Origin: Lewinella sp. W8
GTDB lineage: Bacteria > Bacteroidota > Bacteroidia > Chitinophagales > Saprospiraceae
NCBI RefSeq assembly: GCF_004375085.3
Contig: NZ_SNAQ03000010.1
Coordinates: 62,001-126,000, forward strand
Direction: 5' to 3'
DNA length: 64,000 nt
The translations under genes and the position numbers were made by a program. The stretch's first letter is position 1. The number at the start of each line of letters is the position of its first letter. Of this stretch, positions 53,378-62,300 are shown piece after piece. The notes beneath the pieces were generated by a model. The model searched no databases. It saw only the letters and a list, made by a program, of their open reading frames with translations, and was not told where the DNA came from.

Positions 53378-54130
53378 TTAATTGGGTAACTCCTCCACTA
53401 CCTCCGGACTGCCGAACAGGGCCAGTAGTTCCCAGAGAGCGGTACTGACCTCGCTGGAGGCCTCCTGGGCGCTACACTGGTCTCCTTCCTCCAGCTTGCC
53501 GACGAAGAAATTTATCTGTCGCTCCAGCTCGGCGTGGGCCGTAGCAAAGGCGTCGTGGTCAAAGTTGGAGGAATTGTAGAGCAGTGGGTCGGGAGAGTAT
53601 TTTTTGACGGCACGCCACTCAATGCGGGCCTTTTTGGCCCACCAGGTAAATTCTCCCCATTCCATCAGGCAGAGCATCTGGTCGTTCACGATGGTCTCCA
53701 CTTCCTGCCAGGTACTGATGAAGTCGTAGAGCCGTCCGACGTGGAGCTCCTGAAAAGCTGCGGGGTCCGCAGCGTAGAGCTCATAAGTAGCCCGGTCCAG
53801 CAGCACCTTCGCCCCCTCGAGGTCGCCATTCAGGATACTGGAGCGCACGTCTCCGTAGGCAACTTCCGCCTTGTCCAGGTGATAGCGCAACTCTTCCCGG
53901 GCCCTTTCTCCCATCGGGCGATACCACTGCCCGCGGAGGTGCTCAAGTTGTTTGTCAAAATTGGCCATCGATACCTTGGCGGCGGCCGTGTCGCCGGCAT
54001 GAAGATCGCTCATCAGGTCAACGTACAATTGCTCCGCGACGCGCCCCTGTACCAGTTGCTCCTGCGTACAGTGAGTAAAGGGTAGGGTGAGCAGCAGGCA
54101 GGGCAGCAATAATTTTTTCAGTGGATGCAT
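53378..54130 (-). CDS. Lipoprotein of unknown function, helical
   Basis: 250 residues from the ATG at 54130. Signal peptide with lipobox-like FTHC at Cys22. The rest is predicted to be all helical and strongly acidic, with WQEVETIVNDQMLCLMEWGEFTWWAKKARIEW in the middle. I recognise no family. It converges with the regulator gene (15 bp between stops) and is read towards it from the universal-stress side, so a link to low-oxygen physiology is only positional. Confidence 0.7.
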   Translation of the reverse strand: MHPLKKLLLPCLLLTLPFTHCTQEQLVQGRVAEQLYVDLMSDLHAGDTAAAKVSMANFDKQLEHLRGQWYRPMGERAREELRYHLDKAEVAYGDVRSSILNGDLEGAKVLLDRATYELYAADPAAFQELHVGRLYDFISTWQEVETIVNDQMLCLMEWGEFTWWAKKARIEWRAVKKYSPDPLLYNSSNFDHDAFATAHAELERQINFFVGKLEEGDQCSAQEASSEVSTALWELLALFGSPEVVEELPN

Positions 54131-54190
54131 GGCCAATTAATTTATCGGATGAGGAATGGGGCAAAGGAGCGGATGATGAAATAGATTATT

Positions 54191-54215
54191 TGGCACCACG
54201 GTGCAGGTGCAACGA
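54191..54215 (+). repeat. Dispersed GCAGGTGCC-like motif, weak copy
   Basis: GGCACCACGGTGCAGGTGCA; the core lacks its last bases. Lies in the gap between the lipoprotein and the universal stress gene. Confidence 0.35.
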
Positions 54216-54253
54216 TATTCCGTACGGCCAGGGAGACCGGGAAATTTCCCGGG

Positions 54254-55132
54254 TTAATAATCTACCCAGGCATCGGCCTCCGTGTGTAGTACGAGTAACG
54301 GTCGTTTGGTCGTAAGGGCAAGATCCTGCGTCAGGCTCCGGTGTACGAGCGCTCCCCAGCGGGATCTGCGGCGGTTCACGATGATCAACAAATCCGCCTC
54401 CCGTTCTTCGGCGTAATCCTCCAGCCCCGAGGCAATATTGTTGTCCTCTACGTTAGCAATTTCGTAGGCAAACTTTGGTGCGGGTTTGCCGTCGATGAGC
54501 TGCTCCATCAATCGCCAGGGAACAAAATTGATGGTCTTGGCCTCCGTTGGGGTGACGATGTGCACGAAGTGCATGGAGGCTCCGAAGAGCTCGGCCCATG
54601 ACGATAACTGATCGAGGACCAACGGCTGGGCCGTTTCGAAGTTATTGGCCACCACCATGCGGTTATACGGAGTGTACTGAACCCTGGGCGGAATGAGCAA
54701 CACCGGTTTGATACAGGATTCAGACACGGTCGCTGCCGTCGACCCCAGCCACTTGGCTACGGGGCCATTGTGGCTGTGGGTGGCCATCACTACCAGGTCA
54801 TATTCCTTACTTGCCGCCATTTTGTTAATGGCCGCCGAAGGGGTAAGCGAAATCCCCGTCGTGTAGGATACGGTGACGTCTTCCGGTATTTCAAACCAAT
54901 CGTAGGCGGGCGCCAGTGGGTTGGGCTGAGAAAACTCCTGCAGGCGGCGGTGAACACTCCCCTGAATGGACCCATCGCCGGTAATGATCAGCGGTTTGCC
55001 GGGGGTGATGGAGCCTCCGTAATAATGGACCAGGTCTACGTCCAGTCCCAACTGGTCCGCCAGGTGCAGGGCATAAACGTATGCATTCTTTGAGGAGTAG
55101 GAGAAATCTACGGGGACTAATATTTTGGACAT
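54254..55132 (-). CDS. Universal stress protein, two tandem Usp domains
   Basis: 292 residues, twice the usual Usp length. The first domain starts KILVPVDFSYSSKNAYVYALHLAD and holds VVMATHSHNGPVAKWLGSTAATV, the ATP-loop area; the second starts near MVVANNFETAQPLVLDQLSSW and its loop is less conserved. Tandem Usp proteins are typical members of low-oxygen regulons. Divergent from another tandem Usp gene; the shared 166-bp region has a pair of FNR-type boxes placed symmetrically for both genes. Confidence 0.88.
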   Translation of the reverse strand: MSKILVPVDFSYSSKNAYVYALHLADQLGLDVDLVHYYGGSITPGKPLIITGDGSIQGSVHRRLQEFSQPNPLAPAYDWFEIPEDVTVSYTTGISLTPSAAINKMAASKEYDLVVMATHSHNGPVAKWLGSTAATVSESCIKPVLLIPPRVQYTPYNRMVVANNFETAQPLVLDQLSSWAELFGASMHFVHIVTPTEAKTINFVPWRLMEQLIDGKPAPKFAYEIANVEDNNIASGLEDYAEEREADLLIIVNRRRSRWGALVHRSLTQDLALTTKRPLLVLHTEADAWVDY

Positions 55133-55154
55133 GACCTACGCTTTTGATTGATGG

Positions 55155-55250
55155 CTAAGTTCCTGGTATTGAAGAAGTAGGCAGTTGCGAAAAATCAATC
55201 TCATCCATGATCGTAATCAATTCAGTGGGAGGCGCCAGGAACGAAGTTTG
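55155..55250. promoter_or_regulatory. Divergent promoter region with two FNR-type boxes between Usp genes
   Basis: TTGCGAAAAATCAA at 55185-55198 and ATGATCGTAATCAA at 55207-55220, starts 22 bp apart. On the plus strand GAAGTTTG at 55243-55250 starts 36 bp after the second box's start, as at hemN and ccoS. On the minus strand GAACTTAG (55162-55155) begins 36 bp from the outer edge of the other box. One pair could thus drive both genes. Confidence 0.65.
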
Positions 55251-55298
55251 TTGTACCCCAGCAATCCGTAAGGGGGTAATCACCAAGCCAACCAAATC

Positions 55299-56159
55299 AT
55301 GCGAAATATTAAATCCATCCTCGTTCCTACGGACTTTACCGATGTGGCTTCCAATGCCTACACCTTTGCGCTGCGCCTGGCCGATAAACTGGGGGCGGGC
55401 ATCGATTTACTGCACTGCGTGCCCCCGGCAACGGCTTCCGTAGAAGCCTTTTCCTTCCAGCCCACTTTTCTGAGTGATCTGATCGATACTTCTCAGAAAA
55501 ATATGGAGCAGTTTGCCAAAATGGGGCTTACCGCAGTCGCCAGTCAGCTGGAGTTGATGCCCCCGGTAGACCACGACGTGAAGGTGGGAGACCTGAACGC
55601 CATCCTGCGCGACACCGTCGAGGAAAATAACTACGACCTGATCGTGATCGGTACCCACGGAGGCCACGGCTTCTGGGATGAATTACTCGGGACGAATACC
55701 ACGAGCCTGCTGCGCAACGCTCCCTGTCCGCTCCTGATTATTCCCAAATCGGCCACCTTCGCAACCATCGAACGGGTCTGCTACGCCACCGACCTGCGGC
55801 AAATGGATGCCTTTGAGGCTGGCCGCCTAATTCGCTCGCTGTTCCCCTTCAAGCCACACCTGCATTTTGTCCACGTGGATGCGGTGGAGGAAAAACCCGG
55901 CAAGTACGACCTGGAACTGGTACGGGAAATTTTCGACAAACCCGAATCCGGATTCTCGGCCACCTTTACGGAACTCAAACGGGAAAAGGTCACCGAGGCG
56001 GTCCTGGAATATGCCGACGAAGAGGACTGCCAGATGATCGTCATGACCCGGCCGGACTACTCCTTCTTTGACGAGTTGTTCCACAAGAGTCATACCCGCG
56101 AGGCTGCCATGGCCGCTACCCGACCGCTGCTGATCCTCGGAAGCGGAGACCTGGAATAG
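55299..56159 (+). CDS. Universal stress protein, two tandem Usp domains
   Basis: 286 residues. First domain KSILVPTDFTDVASNAYTFALRLAD to VIGTHGGHGFWDELLGTNTTSLL, which has the G-x2-G-x9-type loop in part; second domain starting ERVCYATDLRQMDAFEAGRLIRS with MTRPDYSFFDELFHKSHTREAA. Sequence is clearly related to the divergent gene, from an old duplication. No membrane or signal segment; cytoplasmic. Probably switched on in low oxygen through the FNR-type boxes upstream. Confidence 0.88.
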   Translation: MRNIKSILVPTDFTDVASNAYTFALRLADKLGAGIDLLHCVPPATASVEAFSFQPTFLSDLIDTSQKNMEQFAKMGLTAVASQLELMPPVDHDVKVGDLNAILRDTVEENNYDLIVIGTHGGHGFWDELLGTNTTSLLRNAPCPLLIIPKSATFATIERVCYATDLRQMDAFEAGRLIRSLFPFKPHLHFVHVDAVEEKPGKYDLELVREIFDKPESGFSATFTELKREKVTEAVLEYADEEDCQMIVMTRPDYSFFDELFHKSHTREAAMAATRPLLILGSGDLE

Positions 56160-56239
56160 GGTAAAGAATAATGTGTTGTTCATTGGTTGATGGCCAGGGT
56201 AGAAATGCTTGTGGCCATTAACTATTTCACCGGGGAAAT

Positions 56240-56824
56240 CTATTGTCGCCACTTCACCAGCTCCTCGTAGACCAGATCAACGGGTAGCCCCATCACGTTC
56301 GGGTAGGTGCCGTCAATGCGGTGAATTTTGGCCAGGCCAATCCATTCCTGGATGCCGTAGGCACCCGCTTTGTCATACGGTTGGCAGTGGTCAACGTACC
56401 ACTCCAGTTCTTCCGTTGTCGCCGCCCGCATGTATACATCACTCCGGCCGGAGAAAACCCGTTCTTTTTCGCCATTTTTCAGGCAGCATCCGGTGACGAC
56501 CGTATGCATGCGCCCGGCAATTGTATGCAGGGTCTCCAGTGCATGGGCCCGATCCCGGGGTTTGCCATAAATTTCACCGTCCACAATCACCACGCTGTCG
56601 GCCGTCAGTAAAACCTCTTCGGAAGAGTGTAGTAGGTGTTGGGCGGCCCGGGCTTTCAGCCGGGCCAGGTAGGGGGCTACCTCCAGGGCCGGCAGGTCTT
56701 CCGGATAGACCTCTTCAACCTCGGTGGTGCGAACGGTAAACGGGATGCCAGCCTGCTCCAGGAGGTAGCTGCGACGGGGAGACTTGCTGGCCAGAATCAG
56801 GGAAAGGGTAGGGGGGATAATCAT
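56240..56824 (-). CDS. maf: Maf-family nucleotide pyrophosphatase
   Basis: 194 residues. LILASKSPRRSYLLEQAGIPF is the family start; LLTADSVVIVDGEIYGKPRDRAHALETL holds the conserved ADSVV and KP blocks; QPYDKAGAYGIQEWIGL is the C-terminal signature. It removes pyrophosphate from modified or canonical nucleotides such as dTTP and UTP, protecting the pool. A TACTTTTG box at 56829-56836 leaves almost no leader, so the mRNA may be leaderless. Confidence 0.93.
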   Translation of the reverse strand: MIIPPTLSLILASKSPRRSYLLEQAGIPFTVRTTEVEEVYPEDLPALEVAPYLARLKARAAQHLLHSSEEVLLTADSVVIVDGEIYGKPRDRAHALETLHTIAGRMHTVVTGCCLKNGEKERVFSGRSDVYMRAATTEELEWYVDHCQPYDKAGAYGIQEWIGLAKIHRIDGTYPNVMGLPVDLVYEELVKWRQ

Positions 56825-56828
56825 GCCG

Positions 56829-56836
56829 CAAAAGTA
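56829..56836 (-). promoter_or_regulatory. -7 box directly before maf
   Basis: TACTTTTG on the minus strand ends 5 bp before the ATG. Transcription would begin at or next to the start codon. Confidence 0.5.
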
Positions 56837-56960
56837 AGACGCTAAAGAAAGAATAGCTTTCCTCCTATCCGCAACGTTTCCACCTTGTCGAGTGTTTGTA
56901 CCTTTACGCGCATTGGTGCTTGCACCACCCCCCCACGTTAACTAAAGGATCGATATACTG

Positions 56961-58622
56961 ATGCCCAATATCCCCGAAGCGGACAACTTTATCGAAGAGT
57001 TTATCGTCGAAGACCTGAAGAACGGTAAACATAACGGAAGAATCCACACCCGCTTCCCCCCGGAACCTAATGGCTATTTGCACATCGGCCACGCCAAGGC
57101 CATTGTGATTAACTTTGAGATCGCCAAAAAATACGGAGGGAAGACCAACCTCCGGATGGATGATACCAATCCCACCACCGAAGAAACCCACTTCGTCACC
57201 AACATCGAAAACGATATTCGTTGGTTGGGCTATGAATGGGAAGGGGATACGCTTTACGCTTCCGATTATTTCGCAACCCTATACGAGTACGGGCTTCGCC
57301 TAATTGATAAGGGACTCGCCTACGTGGATGACTCGACCCCCGACGAAATTGAAGCCCAAAAGGGAGACATCGGGATTCCGGGGACCAACAGCCCCTACCG
57401 GGACCGGAGTATTGAAGAAAACCGGGACCTCTTTACCCGGATGAAGGACGGAGAATTCCCGGACGGCAGTAAGGTGCTGCGGGCCAAAATCGACATGGCC
57501 CACCCTAACCTGCTGCTGCGTGATCCCGTGCTCTACCGCATCAAGCACGAGGATCACCACCGCACGGGTGATCAGTGGTGCATTTACCCACTATACGACT
57601 TCGCCCACGGACAGTCTGATTCCGTCGAAGGCATCACACATTCGCTCTGCTCCCTGGAGTTCCGTCACCACCGTGACCTGTACAACTGGCTGATCGAAGC
57701 ACTGGAAATATTTCCCAGCCGCCAGATCGAGTTTGCGCGCATGAACGTCGATTACCTCATTACTTCGAAGCGGCGCCTCAAGAAGCTGGTGGAGGAAGGC
57801 ATCGTCAGTGGTTGGGACGACCCCCGCATGGGAACCCTGGCCGGTATGCGTCGCCGCGGATACCCATCGCTGGCCATCCGGAACTTCTGTATGCGTACGG
57901 GGGTGACGAAACGGGAAAACCAGCAGGAGTTCGGGTTCCTCGAACATTGCGTGCGGGAAGTACTCAACGAGTCCGCCAACCGATACATGGCGGTCCTGAA
58001 TCCCGTGAAACTGGTCATTACCAATTACCCCGAAGGACAGACCGAAACCTTCGTCACGGACAATAACCCCGAGGACGAAAGTCAGGGAACGCGCGAGCTT
58101 CCCTTCAGTCGGGAAATCTGGGTGGAGCGGGAAGACTTCCGCAAAGAACCCCAGAACCGAAAGTACTTTCGGTTGGCTCCGGGAAAGGACGTACGGCTGA
58201 AGTCGGCCTACATCATTCACGTAGACGGGCACGAAGAAGATGAAGACGGGAACGTCACGCAGATCAACTGTACTTACTACCCAAACAGTCGCTCCGGCGA
58301 GGATACCTCCGGCGTCAAAGCCAAGGGGACCATTCACTGGGTATCCGTGGATACTGCGATCGATGTGGAAGTTCGCCAGTACGAAAACCTGTTTACGGAT
58401 CCCACGCCCATGGACCACGAGGGAAAGGATTTCCTGGAGTTCATTAACCCCAACAGCCTGACGGTCATCGAGGCCAAGGGCGAACCGGCGCTGGCAAAAG
58501 CCGAAGCGGGCCAGACCTTCCAGTTTCTGAGAAAGGGATACTTTACCGTAGACCCCGACTCCACGGAAGAAAAAATGGTTTTCAACTCTACCGTAGGACT
58601 CAAGTCCAGCTGGAAGGGGTAG
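56961..58622 (+). CDS. glnS: Glutamine--tRNA ligase
   Basis: 553 residues, class I synthetase that charges tRNA-Gln directly. RFPPEPNGYLHIGHAKAIVINF contains the HIGH motif; RMDDTNPTTE and YPLYDFAHGQSDSVEGITHSLCSLEF are GlnRS blocks; SKRRLKKLVEE is the KMSKS-like loop. The C-terminal anticodon beta-barrels follow (VKLVITNYPEG, CTYYPNSRSGEDTSG). Presence of GlnRS means the indirect Glu-tRNA-Gln pathway is not essential here. A near-consensus promoter, TTTC-N18-TACCTTTA, is at 56877-56906. Confidence 0.97.
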   Translation: MPNIPEADNFIEEFIVEDLKNGKHNGRIHTRFPPEPNGYLHIGHAKAIVINFEIAKKYGGKTNLRMDDTNPTTEETHFVTNIENDIRWLGYEWEGDTLYASDYFATLYEYGLRLIDKGLAYVDDSTPDEIEAQKGDIGIPGTNSPYRDRSIEENRDLFTRMKDGEFPDGSKVLRAKIDMAHPNLLLRDPVLYRIKHEDHHRTGDQWCIYPLYDFAHGQSDSVEGITHSLCSLEFRHHRDLYNWLIEALEIFPSRQIEFARMNVDYLITSKRRLKKLVEEGIVSGWDDPRMGTLAGMRRRGYPSLAIRNFCMRTGVTKRENQQEFGFLEHCVREVLNESANRYMAVLNPVKLVITNYPEGQTETFVTDNNPEDESQGTRELPFSREIWVEREDFRKEPQNRKYFRLAPGKDVRLKSAYIIHVDGHEEDEDGNVTQINCTYYPNSRSGEDTSGVKAKGTIHWVSVDTAIDVEVRQYENLFTDPTPMDHEGKDFLEFINPNSLTVIEAKGEPALAKAEAGQTFQFLRKGYFTVDPDSTEEKMVFNSTVGLKSSWKG

Positions 58623-58641
58623 CTGCCTGACATCCAGAAAC

Positions 58642-58679
58642 AAAAAGGGCCTGAGGAGTAAATTTCTCAGGCCTTTTTT
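58642..58679. terminator. Bidirectional terminator between glnS and the SUI1-type gene
   Basis: AAAAAGGGCCTGAG and CTCAGGCCTTTTTT form a strong stem with A- and T-runs on either side, serving both convergent genes. Confidence 0.88.
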
Positions 58680-58693
58680 CTTTTCCGGTCTCC

Positions 58694-59110
58694 TTATCCC
58701 CCGGACTTCTTGGTGTTTCGGTAACCCATTTCCTGCAGTAGGTTCACGACCTTATCCCGCTTGTTACCTTGGATGATGATTTCCCCATCCTTCACCGAGC
58801 CCCCCACGCCGCAACGGGTTTTCAGGGTTTTACCCAGTTGCTTGAGCACCTCTTCGTCCCCCTCGAACCCGCGCACAATGGTAGCTTCTTTGCCACCCCG
58901 TTGTTTCCGATCGAGAAAAACGCGTAACACCTGGCGGCTACGGTCATCATCATCTTTTTCTGTGGGCTCCTCTTCTGCCGGGGGCAGGTCCGGGCCTCCG
59001 GGAAGCTGCCCACTCAGACCACTGAGGGCCGCAAAGGGGTTGTCACTTCCCCCATCATTCCCCGTGGAGAAGTCGAAACCAGATCCCCTGTTTTTTTTCT
59101 TTTTGGCCAT
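58694..59110 (-). CDS. SUI1/YciH-type translation initiation factor
   Basis: 138 residues. The N-terminal half is low in order (MAKKKKNRGSGFDFS, then acidic EEEPTEKDDDD). The C-terminal half is the eIF1/SUI1 fold: VFLDRKQRGGKEATIVRGFEG, LKTRCGVGGSVKDGEIIIQGNKRDKVVNLL. Bacterial YciH discriminates start sites on mRNA and is not essential. It lies upstream of the 190-bp MITE and shares a terminator with glnS. Confidence 0.9.
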   Translation of the reverse strand: MAKKKKNRGSGFDFSTGNDGGSDNPFAALSGLSGQLPGGPDLPPAEEEPTEKDDDDRSRQVLRVFLDRKQRGGKEATIVRGFEGDEEVLKQLGKTLKTRCGVGGSVKDGEIIIQGNKRDKVVNLLQEMGYRNTKKSGG

Positions 59111-59130
59111 ACTGCTGTCTTTTTGGACGC

Positions 59131-59320
59131 TTAGAGCTTGTTTGAATTTTGGTCGTCTGGCCGAATTTGAGCATTTTTTGGTGGTAGCAAGGTGGGAACC
59201 ACGAAGTAGCCGCGAAGCGAAATTAGAGTATAGCAGCGCTAAATGAGGATTTTCCCAACGAAGCTAGCGCCAAAAAAAGGCCAAATGGAGGTCGATTACT
59301 AAAGTCCAAATAAGCTCTTA
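59131..59320 (-). mobile_element. 190-bp MITE, copy 2, in the stop codon of the protease gene
   Basis: Same length as copy 1 and inverted relative to it. TTA flanks both ends (59131-59133 and 59318-59320) and the terminal repeats are GAGCTTGTTTGAATTTTGG and GAGCTTATTTGGACTTTAG. The TTA at the right end is the protease stop codon read on the other strand (TAA), so the insertion went into the stop and duplicated it, leaving the protein intact. Confidence 0.85.
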
Positions 59321-62300
59321 CAGTTTAAGCAGGCGGATGCTCTTTTCAAAGCTCGCGTGCCGCACCCTCAGGTAATATACACCGTTTGGGCGCGAGCGCA
59401 GGTGCAAGGTTCCGCTCTCAGGAGCCAATTCCCCGGATTCGAGTAGCTGGCCTCTGCCGTCAAAGAGGGAGTACGGAAGCGCCTCTCCCAGCCCGTGCTG
59501 GTAGGAGTACATCCCATCTCCCGGATTGGGGAACACGGCGAGGAAGTCCGTCGCCCCGCCGCCCAGGCGGGCCCGTCGGATGTCCGAGTAATGCACGGTG
59601 CCGTCGAGGTCCGTTTGTCGCAGTCGGTAGAAATAGTCCCGGTTGGGGAGGGCCTCCCGGTCAGCGTACTGATAATCAGCACCCGCGGGTACGAATCCCA
59701 GGGTCTGCCATTGGGGGGCATTGATGGAGTTACTCCGTTCAACGTAAAAGCCCTTGTTATCTTCCTCTTCGGAGGTCTCCCAGGACAATAGGATGTCCTT
59801 CTCCCGTGCCTGAGCGGTGAAAAATACGTAGCTGACCGGCAACGACCGATTTTCCAAACAGGCCTTAAGACTAAACGTATTCAGGCTTCCACCATCTAGG
59901 TTGGCCAGGTCCCTGACTTCCAGAATCCATTTGCCCGTAATGGAATTTCCGTCGTAGCCACTGAGGGGAGCACTAGGCGGACGAACGAATATTCCGGGAG
60001 CCGTTGGCGGACAATTGAAAGAGTTGGTGGAGGCTTCGTCATCAAAGCTCATCAACAGGTTGTCATTGGCCCCACAGGAACGATCAAAGAGCAGGGTCGG
60101 ATTTCCCTGGGGACTGATCAGCCGAATTTCTAGGTCATTCAGGTAGGTGTGGTCTACTTCCAACTGGTATACGTCCAGATCGAGGATACTACCGTTTACG
60201 GGAACGTTGACGGACATTTCTGCGATCTGCGTAGGCGGGCCGGTGCTGATGGGCACGGGAGCATCACTGCTGGAAAACACCAGGCAATCTCCGGTGGAAA
60301 AACTGGCTTCCGTCCAGTTGCTGACGCCACAACCACTCGTTCCGTTGGCGGAGCGAATTCTCCAATAGTAAGTCTTATTCCCAACCAGATACTCAGAGAG
60401 GGTATACTCTGGCTCCGTGGTGGTAATGTCCAGGAGCAGGTCCGAAAAGTTTGGCATTTCGGACAATTGGATGGTATAGGTGTCGGCCCCCGTATTCTGT
60501 CCGCTCAGGGTTGGGCGCAGGTCAATCCCCGCCCCTGATGGACCAAAGACTACCGGGCCAGAACCACCACCTCCGCTCTGCTTGGTAATTTCTACGTCTG
60601 CGATGAGGTTGGCTTCACCACTCAGGGCGTTTACCGAGAATGGGTAAGTCCCCGCCGGGACGGAAGACAGGCCCGAAATGGTGGCCGTAAAGCTGCCTCC
60701 GGGACGCGGAGCATCGGGCACAAAAACCACCGATGCTCCGGCGGGCAGCCCGGTAACCGAAAGGGAGAGGGGAGCCGATGCGCCACCGGCACTGGTCGTT
60801 TGGAAGGTGAAGCTCACCTCATCGTTGGCAGAAAAACAGTCCGAAATGGCCGTGGCACCGACGGGGGAAAGGGTGACGGTGGGTTGCCCGGCATCCGTAA
60901 CGATGACGTGATTTTGCTCGCTGAGGTTGAAAAACACGTTGCCGGTACTCTGCACCAGTACCCGTACCTCATTACTGAGGGTGGAAGGAACCGGAATCTC
61001 GGCAAATCCGTCGTTGGGGGTGCCGGCCAGAACGGTTTGGTAGGTCTGCCCCCCGTCGAGAGATAAAAGGATGTCGACCTCCGGGGAGTTGAAGGCCGGA
61101 GCATCCGTGCCTGCGACCTCCCACTGGATTTGAGCGATCTGTCCGGCACTCCACTGCGTAGACCCGATGGGGTCAACTACCCGGAAGGGACCCTGTTGAC
61201 CGTCCACGGAAAGTATCACTTCGTGCTCTCCCGCGCAGCCGTAGGTGGAGTTGGCGTTGCGGGTGGTCAGCCGGAAATTCATGTCCCGGGCCACTTCCGG
61301 GAGTTCTTCCCACTGCGGGTCGATTCCGTTGGTGAGGTCCGGCAGGTTGGGGAAATACCTCACCGGGTCATCGGTTGGCCGAATACTGCGAAACATGGGG
61401 CCCTGGGTATTGGTACTCTGGGGAGGCATGGTGCCTTGTTCCACGTCGTACTGGTCCCAGCCGTAGGTCAGGTTACCATTGCCGGAGGCGACCCCCGTGA
61501 GCCGGAAGGGGGTTTGGCGGGGGATCAACTGATCGGCCGGACCGGAAACCGTCGGGTTATTCAGGCTACTGTTGACGACGGTCGCGCAACTTCCCCCACT
61601 GCCGAATTCGATAAAATCAGTAATCTCCTCAATACTACGGCCATGGAAATAATCGTCACTCCGGTTTTGAACGTTGGGCGAGCAAATCCCCGCATACCCC
61701 ATAATGGTACTGGCACTTCCGGGCTCCATACCGGCAGAACTACTGTAATTACAGCTGTTGTTTTGGGTGTGATTAGCCCCCAGTTGATGGCCCATTTCGT
61801 GCGCTACGTAGTCAATGTTGAAGAAATCGCCCTCGGGAGCGCTCCCACTCGTGGCTCCCGCCCCGGCCGAGCCGGCATCACAACCGGACCGTAACCGGGC
61901 CACCCCGTTGTTGCCGGCACGGGTGTATACGTGTCCAAGATCAAAAGACCCTGGTCCCAGCCGATCATTTTGGATGTCCGTGTTTTCACTCAGCAGGGTT
62001 CCGACTCCGTTATCCGAAAACGGATTGTCGGCCTGACTGTAAAAATACACGGCATCGTTTCCGGCGATCAACTCCAGTCTCAGGGAGATTTCCTGGGTGA
62101 ACACCTGGTTTACCCGGTTCAGACTGGTCACTACGGCACTTTGGACAAAAGCGGCGTCCGCCGGAACAATTGCGCCGTGGTAATTACTGTACTCCACGGT
62201 GGCACTGACGGCTACCGTATACTGCCTCAGAACGCAGTCACCCGCCAGATTACTTCTTTCTCCTACCTCCACGTCGTTGGCTTCTTCCCCCGGCGTTTCG

